Source of the DNA: Collimonas pratensis
GTDB taxonomy: Bacteria > Pseudomonadota > Gammaproteobacteria > Burkholderiales > Burkholderiaceae_D
Direction: 5' to 3'
Assembly: GCF_001584185.1 (NCBI RefSeq)
Contig: NZ_CP013234.1
Coordinates: 248,001-312,000, forward strand
Length of the DNA stretch: 64,000 nt
Below the pieces are notes generated by a model that made no database searches, was not told the origin of the DNA, and saw only the letters and a program-made list of their open reading frames with translations. A program made the translations under genes and the position numbers. Shown here piece after piece: positions 44,021 through 53,500 of the stretch (the stretch's first letter is position 1; each line of letters begins with the position of its first letter).

Positions 44021-45235
44021 ATGAATCAAGCTAGCGAACAACTGCCGGAGGCCATGCGCGTGGCTGTGCTGGCGCCGTTTCTCATCGCCAGCGTGGTGCT
44101 GGCTGCCGCTTACGGCTCGAGCTTCCTGCTGCCGGACTATCTGCTGGCAATCAAGCTCAGCGGGATCAGCGCAGGCAGCATCATGTCTGCCGGCATGGTG
44201 GCGACCATCGTCTGCGCCAGCACCGCGGGTTGGTTCGCGCAGCGCTATGGCGTGATCCAGACTGCGTCGCTGGCCGCCTTCATGATGGCGGCGGCCATGC
44301 TGTGCCTGGCTGCCGTGCCGCTAGCGACGCCGCTGGCTTACCTGGGCGGCATGCTGCTCGGCGCCAGCTGGTCGGTGTATTTCATCCTGGCGCCGCTACA
44401 GCTGATTCACTATCTGCGGCCGGCTGCGCGCATCAAGTACCTGACCTTGCTGTCCGGCTCGCAGATGGCCGGCCTCGGGCTGGCCGCACCAATAGGCCAT
44501 CTGGTCGCGCAAAGCACGGGATCGTTCAGCCTGGTGTATGTCGGTCTTGCCATCTGCTGCGCCATCGCCACTGCCTGTCTCGATCTGACCCGGCGCCGCA
44601 TGCGCGACGATCCACATATGGCGATGAAGAGCGTGGTATTGACGCCGGCCAGCGCGCTGACCATCATGCGCGCCAAGACCGGCATTCCTATCGTCATGAT
44701 TGCGCTTGCCGCTTGCGTCTTTACCGGCCTCTCAACCTATCAGTCGGCTTATGCCAGTTCGCGCGGGCTGAGGCCGGAAACCTTTTTCGTCACTTTTACC
44801 GCGGTTGCGGTCCTGCTGCGTTTTTCGATTGCTGCATTCGTCAACAAGATACCGGTCGCCAGGTTGGCCTTGGGCCTGATCCTGCTGACCCTGGTTTCGC
44901 TCGCTCTGTATGTCGCCAACAGTGGCAACTACGGACTGTATATCGGTTCGACCGCCGCGTTCGCGCTGGGCTATGGTTTGAGCTATGCCACCTTGAACGC
45001 CATGGCGGTCAACCTGGCGGAACGCATGGAACTACCGGTGGCGATCACCTCGCAGGTATTTACGATCGGCTACTTCGTCGGCCTGCTGGGCTTTCCCTAT
45101 TTCGCCGAAATGCTGGTGTCGCACCATGGCGTCGACGCCATGCTGTATGCGATGGGGCTGTTGATGGTGCTGAATATTGCTTTGCTTGGTGTGATGTATC
45201 CGCGCGCATGGATGCGGCCGGTCGCGCCGAATTGA
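44021..45235 (+). CDS. MFS transporter of the N-N locus, 404 aa
   Basis: Twelve hydrophobic helices are visible. The loop after TM2 reads AGWFAQRYGVIQ, a variant of the MFS loop motif. The start MNQASEQLPEAMRVAVLAPFLIAS at 44021 replaces a longer frame overlapping the hydroxylase end. It lies 52 bp after the hydroxylase and 35 bp before the dioxygenase. Export of the cluster product is the likely role, though import of a precursor is possible. Confidence 0.85.
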   Translation: MNQASEQLPEAMRVAVLAPFLIASVVLAAAYGSSFLLPDYLLAIKLSGISAGSIMSAGMVATIVCASTAGWFAQRYGVIQTASLAAFMMAAAMLCLAAVPLATPLAYLGGMLLGASWSVYFILAPLQLIHYLRPAARIKYLTLLSGSQMAGLGLAAPIGHLVAQSTGSFSLVYVGLAICCAIATACLDLTRRRMRDDPHMAMKSVVLTPASALTIMRAKTGIPIVMIALAACVFTGLSTYQSAYASSRGLRPETFFVTFTAVAVLLRFSIAAFVNKIPVARLALGLILLTLVSLALYVANSGNYGLYIGSTAAFALGYGLSYATLNAMAVNLAERMELPVAITSQVFTIGYFVGLLGFPYFAEMLVSHHGVDAMLYAMGLLMVLNIALLGVMYPRAWMRPVAPN

Positions 45236-45270
45236 CTGTTTGATGTTGAATTCTTATTGGAGGATTACCC

Positions 45271-46050
45271 ATGTTGAATAGCGATAAAGTTGAAAAGTGG
45301 CACGCCGACGGCTTCATCAAGCTGGAGGGTTTTTTCGATGGCAAAACGCGTGACGCCATCTCCGATACCGTTGACGAGATTGCCAAGTGGGACGTCAGCG
45401 CCGACAAATGGATGATGTGGTTTGAAAAGACCAAGGACAACCGCAAAATTGTGTCGAAGGTGGAAAATTTTCTCGAGTACCACGATCGCCTGCGCGAGCT
45501 GGTGCTGGCGGATCAGCGAATCAAGGATTGCGTCGAACAGCTGCTCGATGAAAAAACCAAGATGCTGAAAGAACTGCTGATCTTCAAGTATCCCGACAGC
45601 GGCGGCTACCGTCCGCATCAAGACATTTATCACATTCCGCACAAGCTGCCTGACCGCATGGTCCACGCGGTGGTATCGATTGCCATCGACGACTCGGAAC
45701 CGGAAAACGGCGGGCTCTTCTTCAGCGCCGGCAATCACAAGAAAGACGTGTTCAAGATGGATGCGGGCGGGGTCATCGATCCTGAAATCGCCAAGACGTT
45801 TTCGTGGGAACCTGTGCATTGCAAGGCTGGCGACATTTTCATCTTCGACGACTATGCGCCGCATTACTCCGAACCGAACAAGAGCGACCGTTCGCGCCGC
45901 ACCTTGTACCTGGTATTCCAGCGCGAGTCGACTGCCGGGCCTAACCGCACGGAATACAACGCCATGAAGCGTGCCTACAATCCGCCGGAAGAAAAAGACT
46001 ACGACATCAACGACCTGAGGCCTTCGAATGGAATCTTCTACCGTGACTGA
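45271..46050 (+). CDS. PhyH-family Fe(II)/2-oxoglutarate dioxygenase, 259 aa
   Basis: The double-stranded beta-helix fold carries the iron triad H116-x-D118 (PHQD) and H198 (APHYSEPN), with the 2-oxoglutarate-binding Arg in the following RRTLYLVF strand. GDIFIFDD precedes the distal His as in other PhyH enzymes. GGAGG lies about eight bases before the ATG. The gene overlaps the cupin gene by 23 bp, indicating translational coupling. It could hydroxylate, desaturate or cleave an intermediate; it has no counterpart in the classical hydrazine-forming gene sets I know. Confidence 0.85.
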   Translation: MLNSDKVEKWHADGFIKLEGFFDGKTRDAISDTVDEIAKWDVSADKWMMWFEKTKDNRKIVSKVENFLEYHDRLRELVLADQRIKDCVEQLLDEKTKMLKELLIFKYPDSGGYRPHQDIYHIPHKLPDRMVHAVVSIAIDDSEPENGGLFFSAGNHKKDVFKMDAGGVIDPEIAKTFSWEPVHCKAGDIFIFDDYAPHYSEPNKSDRSRRTLYLVFQRESTAGPNRTEYNAMKRAYNPPEEKDYDINDLRPSNGIFYRD

Positions 46051-46396
46051 CGGCGTGCCAGGCAGCATGCTGGTAAAGGAGCTGGACCAGTCGCTGATGC
46101 GGCACGAGTACGGCGTGATGGTATGCCGCCTGATGGAGCATATTCCAGCGGAGGCGGCGCCGTCTTTCGGCGCTTCCGTGGTTGAGGTGCCGCCGTTGGA
46201 TGCGGTCAGCTTGCATGGTCACCGCGAGCACGAAATGTGGGTGCTGATTTCCGGCGCCGGCACCTTCGAGGTGGACGGCCAGAGCACCGCGGTGGCTGGA
46301 ACCACCTTGTTCTACATGAAGCCGCATCAGCTGCATTCGATCAGAAACGACGATGCACACGTGCCCTTGAAATTCTTATCCATGTGGTGGGATTGA
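46028..46396 (+). CDS. Cupin protein, putative N-N bond-forming partner, 122 aa
   Basis: A single conserved-barrel cupin carries the first metal motif H63-G-H65-R-E-H68-E69 with the strand MWVLISGAGTFEVDGQ, and the second motif with His in MKPHQLHSI. It overlaps the dioxygenase gene and ends one base before the MetRS-like gene. In Spb40-type hydrazine synthetases a cupin domain that rearranges the activated ester into the N-N product is fused in front of the MetRS-like domain. Here the same order is kept as two adjacent genes. Confidence 0.8.
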   Translation: MESSTVTDGVPGSMLVKELDQSLMRHEYGVMVCRLMEHIPAEAAPSFGASVVEVPPLDAVSLHGHREHEMWVLISGAGTFEVDGQSTAVAGTTLFYMKPHQLHSIRNDDAHVPLKFLSMWWD

Positions 46397-46397
46397 T

Positions 46398-47993
46398 ATG
46401 AACCAAGCTTTGCAAACCTTTTTTGTCTGTCCGGCGCCGCCTTGCCCGAACGGCAAGCTGCATCTCGGCCATATCGGCGGCGTCTACCTGCTGGCGGATA
46501 TCTTCGTGCGTTATCAGCGCTTGCGCGGCAATGCGGCTCATTACGTGACTGGCGCCGATGAGCATGGCAGCTACACGCTGGTAAAAGCCGGTCAGCTCGG
46601 ACGTCCGGTGGACGAAGTGTCGGCGATGTATTCCGGCCAGATCCTGCATTGCCTGGAGGCGATGGGGATCGAGGTTGACGAGTTCGTCAAGACTACCAGC
46701 CAGGATCACAAGCAGCACAGTCTCTCGGTATTCGACGAATTGTCCGCAGCGGGACTGATCGAGATCGAGGACGGCCGCCAGCTGTACTGCGAATCCTGTC
46801 AGGAATTTGCCGCCGATTCGCTGGCGCGCGGGTTCTGTCCGGAATGCGGCGAGCCTACCGACAGCAATTTGTGCGAAGGCTGCGGCCATGGGATCCAGCA
46901 TGCCACCTTGCGGCAGGCCCAGCATGTGCCTTGCGGTCAGCCTTTGAGCTTGCGGCCAATTCGCCAGGCTCACCTCAAGCTGGAACCGATTGCCGATCGC
47001 CTGATTCCGGCGATTGAAGCGAGCGCTTGGCCGCGCGCTATCAAGGACAAGGAAACCCGCTGGCTCAAGGAAGAATTGCGCAACCTGGCGATGTCGCGCA
47101 ATTTCGCGCGCGGCGTGACGCTGGCGCAACCTGCCGAAGTGGCCGGCCAGACCTTGCTGACCTGGTTCGAAGGATTGTGGTGTTTTGACACCGGCATCAA
47201 GCGTATTTGCGAACGCAACAAAGCAGATTACAGCGAGACGATGCGCAGCCCGGATTCAAAGATTGTCTTTTTCATGGGCCAGGACAATCGCTTCTATTAC
47301 ACCATCGGCGTCACGGCCAGCCTGCTTGGGCGCGGCTATGCGATTCCCCACAACCAGGCGATCCAGGATTTTTCCAAGCTGGAAGGGGAAAAATTCTCGA
47401 CCAGCAGAAATCATGCACTCTGGGCCGATGAAGTAGCGCGCGATGTCGACCAGAGTGTGCTGCGCTATTACCTGGCCGGCATCGCCAAGCCGTTTGGCCA
47501 GAACGATAATGATTTCCAGGTGGACGGCTTGATCCAGGCGGCCTTGCGCGTGCGCGAGTATGAAACCGCTTTACGCAAGCATGTCGGCGGCAGCCGGAGC
47601 TATGCCTTCAATCCCCTGCTGCCGGTCTTGGCCGATGCAGTTGCGCAGTACCAGGCCGCGATGGATGCCATTTCGTTCTGGGATGCGTTGCATGCCATCG
47701 ACACTTTTTTTGCGCATGCGCGCTTTGCCGATGCAACGGCGTCGCAGCTGGATGCACAGGAAATTTCACTGTTCCTGAGCATGCTCCATCCAATCATTCC
47801 AGTGCTGGTGAAAAGCTACGGCGCCTGCTTCTTTGGCGCACAGTGGCAGCCGTCGTTATCGTTGGCCGGGGAGTCGTTGCACGCCGGTTCGCCGCCGGTA
47901 AAAATCGATTTTCCTTTGTTCGGCCAACCGATCCAGGAAAAATTCGTGGCCGCGTATATCGAACGCTTCAAGGCGCCGGCATTGGCCGATTGA
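46398..47993 (+). CDS. Methionyl-tRNA-synthetase-like enzyme, putative hydrazine synthetase subunit, 531 aa
   Basis: Class I synthetase motifs are clear. The HIGH box is H22-L-G-H25 (KLHLGHIGG), a zinc-knuckle insert shows CESC, CPEC and CEGC, and the KMSKS loop is K332-F-S-T-S336, with the second Lys replaced by Thr. It is shorter than housekeeping MetRS (677 aa in E. coli) and lies between a cupin and an aminotransferase, so it is unlikely to be the translational enzyme. In known hydrazine pathways such proteins adenylate an amino acid and join it to an N-hydroxy amino acid in an ester. The tRNA-binding C-terminal part appears reduced. Confidence 0.85.
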   Translation: MNQALQTFFVCPAPPCPNGKLHLGHIGGVYLLADIFVRYQRLRGNAAHYVTGADEHGSYTLVKAGQLGRPVDEVSAMYSGQILHCLEAMGIEVDEFVKTTSQDHKQHSLSVFDELSAAGLIEIEDGRQLYCESCQEFAADSLARGFCPECGEPTDSNLCEGCGHGIQHATLRQAQHVPCGQPLSLRPIRQAHLKLEPIADRLIPAIEASAWPRAIKDKETRWLKEELRNLAMSRNFARGVTLAQPAEVAGQTLLTWFEGLWCFDTGIKRICERNKADYSETMRSPDSKIVFFMGQDNRFYYTIGVTASLLGRGYAIPHNQAIQDFSKLEGEKFSTSRNHALWADEVARDVDQSVLRYYLAGIAKPFGQNDNDFQVDGLIQAALRVREYETALRKHVGGSRSYAFNPLLPVLADAVAQYQAAMDAISFWDALHAIDTFFAHARFADATASQLDAQEISLFLSMLHPIIPVLVKSYGACFFGAQWQPSLSLAGESLHAGSPPVKIDFPLFGQPIQEKFVAAYIERFKAPALAD

Positions 47994-48013
47994 ATCTTTA
48001 CAAGGAGTGCCGC

Positions 48014-49198
48014 ATGTCGTTGCGCAGCCAGATAAGTGCTCGTTACAGTGCTTTCGATTATTCGTCGACCAAGCACACCATCAATTTCGGCTACGGCCTG
48101 CCTGATCCAGATACCTTCCGCCATCTGGCTGCGGTCGATGCCATGTCGGAAGCTGGCGGCGTCAGCCTTGCTGACATCTTGCAATACACCGATTCGCAAG
48201 GCTTGCCGGAGCTGCGTCAGCGGCTGGCGGCCAGGTCCGGTGTCGCCAGCGACCAGGTGATGATCACCAGCGGTGCCTCGCAGGCGTTGCAGCTAATTGC
48301 CGACACCCTGCTCGATGCCGGCGACGTGGTCTTGACGGAGGACCCCTCCTATCTGGGCGCATTGCGGATTTTCAGCATTGCCGGGGCGACGGTGATCCAG
48401 CTGGGCATGGATGGCGAGGGCGTGTCTTTGTCGGAGCTGGCCGATGCTCTGGCGCGTTATCCCAAGATAAAGCTGTACTACACCACGCCTGCTTTCCACA
48501 ATCCGAGCGGGCAATGCATCAGCAAGGCCAGGATCGACGAAGTACAGCGCCTGCTTGACCTGCATGGGGTGCCGATTGTGCAGGACCTGGTGTATTCGGA
48601 ACTGCCTTACGAACACGGCTTTCAGCCGGCGTTGTTTGGCGCCGACACGGTAATCAGTGTGCGCAGCTTTTCCAAGATCGCCTGGCCTGGTCTGCGTGTC
48701 GGCTGGATATGCGCGGCGCCGGCCATGATTGCGCGGCTGGCGCTGCTGAAATGCGATGGCGGCGTGAGCGCCGTGGTCAGCAACATCGCGGTCGCTTTGC
48801 TGGCGACCGATACGCTGGCAGGACACATCGCGTATCTGCGCAAGCACTACCGGCAGAAGCGCGATCACATGCAGTCACTGCTGCAGGACTGTACGTTCTG
48901 CGAATCGACATACACGCTGCCGCAGGGCGGTTTTTCGTTCTGGGTAAAACTTGCACCGGATCTAGATCCAGCCGTATTCCTGGAGGGCCTGCGACAAGAA
49001 CACGGCGTACAGCTGGCGCCGGGTCTGCTGTACGGCCCGCGTTCCAGCCAGTTTGTGCGGCTCTGCTTCAGCTACATGCCGGTGGCTAAGCTGGAAGGGG
49101 GGATCGCGCGAATTGAAGCGGCTTGCAAGGACAGCCGCAAGCAGCACCCGTCCGGTCGCAGCATTGCGGCGCCGGTGGTTTCTGCATTGGAGGCATGA
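48014..49198 (+). CDS. PLP-dependent class I/II aminotransferase, 394 aa
   Basis: The fold type I pattern is complete: YTDSQGLPELRQRLA, ITSGASQALQLIADTLLDAGDVVLTEDPSY, YTTPAFHNPSG and the PLP Lys K221 in SFSKIAWPGLRVGW. It resembles the aminotransferase half of MocR regulators and 2-aminoadipate transaminases but has no DNA-binding domain. AAGGAG lies six bases before the ATG. It is the last gene of the run. It could deaminate the Lys-derived part of a hydrazino intermediate, or supply a building block (inference). Confidence 0.85.
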   Translation: MSLRSQISARYSAFDYSSTKHTINFGYGLPDPDTFRHLAAVDAMSEAGGVSLADILQYTDSQGLPELRQRLAARSGVASDQVMITSGASQALQLIADTLLDAGDVVLTEDPSYLGALRIFSIAGATVIQLGMDGEGVSLSELADALARYPKIKLYYTTPAFHNPSGQCISKARIDEVQRLLDLHGVPIVQDLVYSELPYEHGFQPALFGADTVISVRSFSKIAWPGLRVGWICAAPAMIARLALLKCDGGVSAVVSNIAVALLATDTLAGHIAYLRKHYRQKRDHMQSLLQDCTFCESTYTLPQGGFSFWVKLAPDLDPAVFLEGLRQEHGVQLAPGLLYGPRSSQFVRLCFSYMPVAKLEGGIARIEAACKDSRKQHPSGRSIAAPVVSALEA

Positions 49199-49230
49199 AC
49201 TGCCCGGGCGCAGACAGGTTCGAACTATAC

Positions 49231-50286
49231 TTATTTCAGGAAAACCGGCATGGCCAGCTGCTTGCCGCTGGCGTCCACCACGTTACCCATTTCATGTACT
49301 ACCCGTGCCTGCACATTGTCCGGCAGGCGCACGTAATCCAGGCTGTTGGCGATGGTGTCGCCTTCCATGAAGGCCCAGGTAAAGAACTGGATCACGGCCT
49401 TGGTCTGTTCCGGCTTGCTGGTGACGCGCGGTACATAGACATAGGTGGCGCCGGTGATAGGCCAGCTGCCGGAGCCCGGCTTGTCGGTCAACATTTCTTC
49501 AAAATTGCCGGTGGTTTTCCAGCTGCTGTTGGCCAGCGCGCTGCTGAAGGAATTGGCATCCGGCCGCACGTACTGGCCGTCGCGGTTTTTCATCTGCGCA
49601 TAGTTGAGATTGTTTTCGATGACGTAGGCGAACTCTGCGTAGCCAATCGCGCCCGGGGTCTTTTTCAAGGCGGCCACCAGGTCGTTGCTGCCTTTCAGCG
49701 CCTTGATTTCGGCTTGCCAGGGGATGCTGAAGTTGCGGCCATACTGCTGCTTCCATTCCGGGCTGACGGCGCTGAAATAGTCGGTCAGGGTATACGTGGT
49801 GCCGGAGCCGTCGGCGCGCGCCAGCGGCACGATGCGCAGGTTAGGCAGCGTCAGCTTGGGATTGTCCCTGGCGATGACAGCATCGTTCCATTTGTCGATC
49901 TTGCCCAGGTAGATGCCGGTGATTGCCTCGGCCGTCAGGCGCAGCTCGCCATCCTTGATGCCGGGCAGGTTAATGATCGGCACCACGCCCGAGATCACGG
50001 TCGGGAAATCCAGCAAGTTGGATTTCTTCAGATCGGCAAGCGACATCGGCGCATCGCTGGCGCCGAAATCGGTCGCGCCTTCCTTGATTTTCTTGATGCC
50101 GGCGGATGAGCCGACCAGCTCGTAGGCCAGCTTGTTGCCGGTTTTCTTGTTATAGGCCGCATCCCATTTCAGGTAGAGCGGCGCAGCGGCGGTGGAGCCG
50201 GCGCCGTTGATGTCGGCGGCATGGGCGGTGACATGGGATACGCCCAGGACAAGCGTGCAGGAGAGTACAAACAAATATTTCAACAT
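49231..50286 (-). CDS. pstS: Phosphate-binding protein PstS, 351 aa
   Basis: The periplasmic phosphate receptor of ABC importers. The signal peptide ends near THAADI. Mature motifs are INGAGSTAAAPLYLKW (phosphate loop with Ser/Thr), YELVGSSAGIKKIKEGATDFGASDAPM and LARADGSGTTYTLTDYFS. The PstSCAB genes are not here, so this is an orphan or paralogue. I looked for a Pho box in the upstream 200 bases and found none convincing. It is convergent with the aminotransferase of the N-N locus. Confidence 0.88.
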   Translation of the reverse strand: MLKYLFVLSCTLVLGVSHVTAHAADINGAGSTAAAPLYLKWDAAYNKKTGNKLAYELVGSSAGIKKIKEGATDFGASDAPMSLADLKKSNLLDFPTVISGVVPIINLPGIKDGELRLTAEAITGIYLGKIDKWNDAVIARDNPKLTLPNLRIVPLARADGSGTTYTLTDYFSAVSPEWKQQYGRNFSIPWQAEIKALKGSNDLVAALKKTPGAIGYAEFAYVIENNLNYAQMKNRDGQYVRPDANSFSSALANSSWKTTGNFEEMLTDKPGSGSWPITGATYVYVPRVTSKPEQTKAVIQFFTWAFMEGDTIANSLDYVRLPDNVQARVVHEMGNVVDASGKQLAMPVFLK

Positions 50287-50446
50287 TTACAACCTTACGC
50301 GTGAGTGTCTTCGAGAGCTGCAGCAAATTCGGTATTTCGTACAGCTTGTCTGGTTAAGCAGAGCGGCATTTTCGCAGAAATGCGCGGCAAACTGTATAAA
50401 CGAATTCAGCGGTGTTGCGTCGGCAACAGCTTGGCGCAGAGGGAAG

Positions 50447-50478
50447 AAAAAAGCCCGCACCTTGACGGTAGCGGGCTT
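50447..50478 (-). terminator. Rho-independent terminator of the autotransporter gene
   Basis: On the minus strand AAGCCCGC pairs with GCGGGCTT across a twelve-base loop and is followed by a T run. It lies about 100 bp after the autotransporter stop. Confidence 0.8.
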
Positions 50479-50574
50479 GGCAGGCGGGAGGATCCGCCTG
50501 ATGTTGTTGCTTCAGCACTTTCTGCTGTCCTGCAAGCCGCGGCCTGCAGGGGCTTGCGCCTCAGCTGCGGTGTA

Positions 50575-53500
50575 TCAGAATCGCCACAGGATGTTGGCCT
50601 TGATGGCGTTGTCCCGCACTTTGTTGCCGAACTGGCCAGAATAGCCCAGGCCCAGCGTCACGCTCTTGCTGACGTCGACGTCGATGCCGGTTTCCAGCAG
50701 CGCGCTGTCGCGCGCGACCGGCACGCCGCTGACATTGAATGCCGCTGCACCGTTGCTGCTGAACGCCAGCTGGGTGGTGGGAGTAACGTCGCCGAAGGCA
50801 TGGCGCCAGCCGACCGTGCCGTACACCGCCACGGTGGAGTCGGCAGCGCCGAGGCGGCTGCCGACTCTCAACCCGAGCGTGGAAAACGTCACGTTCTGGC
50901 TTTGGCTGCTGCTGGTCAGCGCTGCCGGGCCGCCGCTTTCGCTGAAGCTGTCGCCATGCACGTTGACATAGGCCAGGCCGGCGAACGGCTCCAGCGCCAC
51001 CTGGCCGGCGGCGATGCCGTAGCCGACCTCGCCGAACACCTGGGTGGTGTCGGCGTGATAGCTGGCCTTGGTGCTGTCGGCAAAGCTCGGGAACACGATG
51101 CTGCGGTCGGCGTCGACCTTGTTGCGGGTATAGGCGCCGCCCAGACGTACACCGACTGCGCCGAACTGCGCGCCGGCATACAGCGCCAGGTGGTAGCTGT
51201 CGACCGAAGCTGAACCGTTGGAGCGGCTGGTGTCGAACGATGAGTGACCGATGCCGCCGGCAACGCCGACGCGCCATTGATCGTTCAGCGGCGTATCGGC
51301 GCCGATGATGAAGCCGCTGCCGCTGCGATCCACATCGGCGCTGCCGTTTTCGCCGTCAAACTTGCTCTTGGCGCCGTACAGCTGGCCCCACACCACCTGG
51401 GCATTGCGGCGATCATCCTTGCAGGCGTCCTGGGTATTGAGCTGGCTGTTCGGCTGGATGGTGCTATCCGCCACGCAGCTGGCCGCGCCGCCGCCAGACA
51501 GGGCCGACAACACGCCGGAACGTGGCGCCGATCCTTGGCGCGCGCGCGCCGTCACCGCATCCCGCACATAGCGGCTGTCTTCGATCAGGACACTGTTGGC
51601 GCTGGCGTAGATCTCCCCAGACAAGCTGTCGAAGGCCGCCCGCGCGGAGGCCGGGTCGAGCGAGGTGATGGTGTCGTAGATGGTGTTGCCGCCGCCCAGG
51701 GTAGTCACCGCGCCCGCCACGTTGTACTGGTTCGAGGTAGTGGCAACCTGCTGGAACTGGACCTGGTTGCGCGCCAGCTGCAGGAACACATTGTTGGCGT
51801 CGTAGCGCAAGCTCGGCGTCAGGAACACCAGGTTGGTGGTGGTGCCGGCAAACGTGCCGCTGACGCCGCCCTTGGCGTTCAGGATGGTGTAGTTGTTGGT
51901 CGGCTTGTAGTCGCCGGTCGCCGCCAGCACCTGTACCGTGCCGCCATTCAGGGTGGCGGTGCCGGCGACGTTGATCTGGTCGCTGGTCTGCACCGTCGCC
52001 TGCACCCGGTATGTCGATCCCGGATTGAAGGTAGCGTTGCCGGCAACCGTCATGCTGCCGATCGGCTGGCCGACGCCGGCGACGGCTGCAGTGCCGCCGC
52101 TGTTGACCACCAGGCCGCCTATGGTGCCGGGACCCTGGACGGTGGCGCCGCTGTTGACGGTGACGGTCGAATTGGCGATCGAGCCGGTGACTGCCAGCGT
52201 GCCGCCGTCGACCACGGTCGGTCCGCTATAGGTGCTGACGCCGGTCAGTCCCAGTACGCCGGCGCCCAGCTTGTCGACGCCGCCGCTGCCGCTGATGACG
52301 CCGGCGAAGGTGGTGTCGTCGGAACGGTTGAAGCTCAAGGTGCCGTTATCGACGACGTTGCCGGTCAGGCTGCCGGTGGTGCCGCCATTGCCGATCTGCA
52401 GGGTGCCGCCGCTGATGGTGGTGCCGCCGCCATAGTTGTTGGCGCCGGTCAGGGTCAAGGTGTCGCTGCCGCCTTTGGTCAGCGAGCCGTTGCCCGACAT
52501 CACGCCGCCATAGGCGCCGCCGCCGTTCACCGTCAGCCCGCCGCTGCCGAGGTCGAGATTGCCGTTGCCGTTGAGGCCGCCCGTGGTGACCTGGTAGCCG
52601 TTCAGGTTGAGCGTGCCGCCGTTCAGCGCCAGGCTGCCGCTGCCGAGCGCCGCATTGTTGCCGACGATGATGCTGCCGCTGTTGAGGATGGTGCCACCAC
52701 TGTAGGTATTGGCGTTGGCCAGGGTCAGGCTGGCGGGGCCATCCTTGGTCAGGCTGCCGCTGCCGGAGACGACATTGCTCAAGGTAAGGTCGTTGCTGCC
52801 GGCAATGGTGAGGCCTGCGTTCAGCACGACGCCATTGTTCAATGTCAGCGGCACGCTGTTGTCCAGCGTTGCCGCGCCGCCGACCGTGAGGACGCCGCTG
52901 CCGATGGCGCCGGCATTGCCCAGCACCAGTCCGCCGGCATTGAGAGTCGTGCCGCCGGTATAGGTGCTGGCGCCGCTCAAGGTTTCAGTGCCGCTACCTT
53001 GCTTGACTATCCCGCCGCTGCCGCCGATGGCGCCGCTGAAGGTTTGATTAGTGCCGTCGCCGAAGGTCAGCGTGTTGCCGCCCAGCGTCACCGTGCTGCC
53101 GGCCACGCCGGCGAGGGAACCGATGGTCTGGTTGCCTGCGCCCGAGATATCAAATCCTGCGCCCGCACCCGCGACATTCACCGCGCCGGTGGCTGCCAGG
53201 CTGCCGCCGGCACCCAATATCAGGTTGCCGGCATTGATGGTGGCGCCGCCGGTGAAGGTGTTGGCGCCGGTCAGGGTTTCAGTGCCCGTGCCTTGCTTGA
53301 CCAGACCGCCGGTGCCGCCGACGACGCCGCCAAAGGTTTGATTGGTGGCATCACCGAAGGTCAGGTTGTTCGCTCCCAGCGCTACCGTGCTGCCGGCCAC
53401 GCCGGCCAGCGAACCGATGGTCTGGTTGCCCGCGGCAGAGATATCGAAACCTGCGCCGGCGCCGGCCAGATTCACCGAACCGCTAGCCGCCAGGCTGCCG

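Noticed and set aside
50287..50446. Pho box upstream of pstS
   Set aside because: No 11-bp-spaced TGTCA-like repeats could be found in this stretch.
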